DNA from: Salegentibacter lacus
GTDB lineage: Bacteria; Bacteroidota; Bacteroidia; Flavobacteriales; Flavobacteriaceae
Direction of reading: 5' to 3'
Assembly: GCF_020164555.1 (NCBI RefSeq)
Contig: NZ_JAIQZB010000013.1
Coordinates: 1-64,000 of the forward strand
Length of the DNA: 64,000 bases
The first letter of the stretch is position 1; each line of letters opens with the position of its first letter. The translations under genes and the position numbers were made by a program. Below are positions 61,684 to 64,000 of this stretch, in pieces. The notes under the pieces were generated by a model that made no database searches, was not told the DNA's origin, and worked only from the letters and a program-made list of their open reading frames with translations.

Positions 61684-61718
61684 GAGGCAAGCCCGTGTGA
61701 ATGATACGGGCAGGCCTC
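61684..61718. repeat. Hairpin element between glycosyltransferase genes
   Basis: GAGGC (61684..61688) and GCCTC (61714..61718) pair, with the inner pair GCCCGT and ACGGGC around a 9-base loop. GC-rich against its AT-rich surroundings and without a T-run on either side; likely a relic of a palindromic repeat family. Confidence 0.5.
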
Positions 61719-61786
61719 AGAGCACCAGATATATATCGAGTAAAAAGTTAGTTTTTAAAGTGATTTACTATACTAAATTTAACCGG

Positions 61787-62896
61787 TTAAGCATTCATTG
61801 CTTCAGAATAATAAGCTTCTAATGCATCTACCATTCTTTTTAAGCTAAAGGCTTCAACAACTCTTTTTCTAGCGGCAAGTTTATATTTAATCATTTCTTC
61901 TGGTTGGTCCATTAGGCGCTGACATAAAACAGAAAGTTCTTCCCAACTATCAACTGGACAAATAAAACCGTCTTCATTATTTCTTATCACTTCCTTAATT
62001 CCCCCTGCATCTGTGGAAACTACTGCACATTCCATACTCATGGCTTCCAATAGTGCTATAGGAAGGCCTTCGAAGGAGGAAGACATCATAAAGATGTCCA
62101 TAGCTTCAAAATAAGGTTTCACATTTGTTTGTAAACCAGTAAAAAAAACTACCCCTTCCAATTCTAAACTTTTCCACTCTTGTTTAATTTCCTCTTCTAA
62201 AGGTCCCGCTCCAACGATTATTCCAACAACATTTTTATTATTTTGTCTTAGTTTTTTAATGACCTGTAACCACTCTACCAGGCGTTTTTGAAAACGGAAC
62301 ACAGCAACATTTCCTATAACAATGGCAGTATCAGGAATGCCCAAATCTTTTCTAATTGTAGATTTTTGTTCAGGTATAAAGGAATCTGTATTCACTCCGT
62401 TTAAAAGGGTTTTTACAGGAATAGTGGGATTAATATTTTTCTGTATGGAAGCTGTCACATCCTTAGAGACACCAAACGCAAGGCTTTGAGAGTTGAAACT
62501 TAATTTATTAATGGTTTTTGTAGCTATATGGTATCTTTCCTGCATATTATGTTCAGTATATAAAACCGGGATACCCGTTTGTTGGTAAACCAACCTTCCT
62601 ACAAAACCGGCCCAGGGAAGATGGCAATGAATAAGATTTATATTCTTTTCTTTACAATAAGAAATAATTCTTTTATATTGAAGCATCAATCTTATATTAT
62701 CCTTTGCCTCGAAACAAGTGACCCTCCCGCCGGAAGCTTCCAAAGCTTCTACCATTTGATTTTTCCAGGGTAGAAAATAAATATAATGGAATTCAAATTT
62801 TTCTTTGTTATGAAGCTTAAGAGTTTCTGGTAAAAGCATTTCGGCACCGCCCCTACCCAGGGATTTTATAATATGAAGAATTTTAGTTTTTCTCAT
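61787..62896 (-). CDS. GT4 family glycosyltransferase
   Basis: A 369-residue GT-B glycosyltransferase. KILHIIKSLGRGGAEMLLPE binds the acceptor side; NVAVFRFQKRLVEWLQVIKKL, GAGPLEEEIKQEW, FFTGLQTNVKPYFEAMDIFMMSSSFEGLPIALLEAMSMECAVVSTDAGGIKEVI (E-x7-E) forms the donor site. I used the ATG at 62896; a TTG six bases upstream is possible. It belongs to the sulfotransferase-glycosyltransferase end of the locus. Confidence 0.9.
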   Translation of the reverse strand: MRKTKILHIIKSLGRGGAEMLLPETLKLHNKEKFEFHYIYFLPWKNQMVEALEASGGRVTCFEAKDNIRLMLQYKRIISYCKEKNINLIHCHLPWAGFVGRLVYQQTGIPVLYTEHNMQERYHIATKTINKLSFNSQSLAFGVSKDVTASIQKNINPTIPVKTLLNGVNTDSFIPEQKSTIRKDLGIPDTAIVIGNVAVFRFQKRLVEWLQVIKKLRQNNKNVVGIIVGAGPLEEEIKQEWKSLELEGVVFFTGLQTNVKPYFEAMDIFMMSSSFEGLPIALLEAMSMECAVVSTDAGGIKEVIRNNEDGFICPVDSWEELSVLCQRLMDQPEEMIKYKLAARKRVVEAFSLKRMVDALEAYYSEAMNA

Positions 62897-62913
62897 TTTC
62901 AATTATTAATTTT

Positions 62914-63649
62914 TTAGGGATGGGAATTCTTAAATAAATAATGCCATTTGGTTCTCTTAAAATATGTTTTCAATTCTCCATAATTCTCTATCAAATCTTC
63001 CAGGGATTCTCTATTTTGTTTTTTCATTTTAGAGGAAACCTCATAAGTTTCTAGATACATAGCTTTAAAAACTTCATTAAGCGTTTCTTGTTTATCATTA
63101 ACCAAATCTTCATAAAAAATCTCAATATATGGGTGGCTTGAATAAATATTAGAAATATTTTCCCAATAATCCGTGATTAAGGAAAAATATGATTCACAGT
63201 CTTTTGGTTTTAAATCAATAAGGTTATTTCTATGATTAGTATCCCCATCGTCTTTCAGTATATTTTCTTTCCAAATCCCTGTTTTGTGACCTATTTTTAA
63301 AGAAGCATAGGATGCCAATAAATTTTCTCTTTTTAAATGGACAATCAAAATGCTTTTATCATTCTTTATGATCTCCCAGATGCTTTTATCTTGATTATCC
63401 GGGGGTTGATTATATAGCAATTTAAATCCAACAAGTTTTATTTTTTTATTTCTTCGGGAAAAGATTTGATTCCATATCCCCAATGTAGTTTGGCCTTCTA
63501 TATTTTTATATTGCCTTCGCAGCTAATCTCCGGATGGGAGTTTAAAAGGCTAACTAACCAGTTAGATCCAGTTCTGGGAGCCGCGATAATTACAAATTTT
63601 TTATATTTATGACTTCCAAAATAATATTGAAAAACCTACGTATTCCCAT
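62914..63649 (-). pseudogene. Sulfotransferase family gene with two apparent frameshifts
   Basis: The intact C-terminal frame (62914..about 63515) encodes about 200 residues with VGFKLLYNQPP, IVHLKRENLLASYASLKIG (3'-PSB-like motif) and EIFYEDLVND. The N-terminal PAPS loop lies in another frame: from about 63620 to 63510 it reads KKFVIIAAPRTGSNWLVSLLNSHPEISCEG. An ATG at 63649 opens a third frame (MGIRRFFNII) that must shift near 63617-63621, at a T4 run. A second shift near 63500-63518, by an A5 run, joins the PAPS loop to the C-terminal frame. Either the gene is broken or the sequence has homopolymer errors. Intact, it would sulfate a sugar of the polymer using PAPS. Confidence 0.75.
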
Positions 63650-63677
63650 TAATAAAAATTAGTTCCTCTTCTTAAAA

Positions 63678-64000
63678 TTACTTAAGCAAAATCTTCGTAT
63701 ATAACTCTACAAATCTTTCAGCTATTTTAAAATTTACAAATTCTCTGGTCACGTAATTATAAGCATTTTGAATTTGCTCCAAGTTAGGTTCCTCTATAGA
63801 TTTAGTTAATGCGAGAGCAAAAGCAGATTCGTCTCCTTGTTTTATTAAGGCTCCGGTCTTCTCGTCTACTATCTCCTTAATCCCTCCAACATCGTAAGCA
63901 ACAACGGGGGTTCTGCAATACATAGCTTCTAATAACACTCCTGGTAAACCTTCAATAATACTGGGTAAAACTAAAACATCTGCTGCGCTAATATAATCCA
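63678..64000 (-). CDS. GT4 family glycosyltransferase, C-terminal part (cut by window end)
   Basis: The C-terminal about 107 residues of a GT-B glycosyltransferase: ADVLVLPSIIEGLPGVLLEAMYCRTPVVAYDVGGIKEIVDEK has the E-x7-E donor-binding motif. The frame is open to the right edge, so the N-terminal domain lies outside. The stop at 63678 is about 30 bases from the sulfotransferase start region, in line with the same locus. Confidence 0.88.
   Translation of the reverse strand, partial: DYISAADVLVLPSIIEGLPGVLLEAMYCRTPVVAYDVGGIKEIVDEKTGALIKQGDESAFALALTKSIEEPNLEQIQNAYNYVTREFVNFKIAERFVELYTKILLK

Noticed and set aside
61684-61718. Rho-independent terminator between two glycosyltransferase genes
   Set aside because: The stem is good, but neither strand has a T-run after it, so I list it as a repeat-like hairpin only.

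Overview
The window looks like chromosomal DNA of a marine-type Flavobacteriaceae (Bacteroidota), of the Gramella/Salegentibacter/Zunongwangia kind. The reasons are low-GC, AT-rich spacers, Bacteroidota-type -7 boxes (TANNTTTG), RR-Crp type regulators, a SulP transporter fused to a carbonic-anhydrase-like domain, M61 and S10 peptidases, and a Wzi/Wza/Wzc capsule locus. Genus is an inference. I saw no tRNA, rRNA, CRISPR array or transposase.

Left part (1-10.3 kb). An MCE/MlaD protein and an unknown gene are followed by what appears to be a compact stress regulon. It holds a Crp/Fnr-type regulator with an extra N-terminal domain, a two-gene TerB-like/zinc-ribbon unit, an Hsp20, and an operon of three tandem double-domain universal stress proteins, an ATP-cone/PD-(D/E)XK nuclease and a beta-CASP metallo-beta-lactamase RNase-like protein. 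Three of these transcription units share the same promoter layout: a TGA-N6-TCA palindrome followed by a TANNTTTA/TANNTTAG -7 box that starts exactly 35 nt after the palindrome does.

Middle part (10.8-33.8 kb). This is mostly housekeeping: proline biosynthesis (proC-proB-proA), an M61 peptidase lipoprotein, a Kef-type cation:proton antiporter, the SulP/CA-like fusion (its CA domain has lost two zinc ligands), an AarF/UbiB kinase-like protein, an S10 carboxypeptidase, the threonine operon thrA-thrB-thrC preceded by a Thr/Ile-rich leader peptide, a Mg-chelatase-like AAA ATPase and its VWA partner split by a DUF559 gene, a PAP2 phosphatase and an endonuclease/exonuclease/phosphatase family protein.

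Right part (33.8-64 kb). A signalling set (receiver, kinase-less PAS protein, PAS histidine kinase) lies directly downstream of a Wzi-like capsule protein. Next is a long, mostly minus-strand surface polysaccharide locus: CpsB/PHP tyrosine phosphatase, Wzc autokinase, Wza exporter, a PglF-PglE-PglD-PglC-PglA-like initiation set that probably makes a diacetamido-trideoxyhexose-P-undecaprenol, several glycosyltransferases, an ABC (PglK-like) flippase, an EpsG/Wzy-like polymerase, a GNAT acetyltransferase, a polysaccharide deacetylase and a frameshifted sulfotransferase. Within it sits an unusual module: DRE-TIM aldolase, CMP-sugar synthetase, HAD phosphatase and GT29 sialyltransferase-like enzyme. 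It may make and transfer a CMP-activated ulosonic acid without a visible NeuB/KdsA. The last gene is a glycosyltransferase cut by the window end. Dispersed palindromic REP-like elements occur in several spacers.
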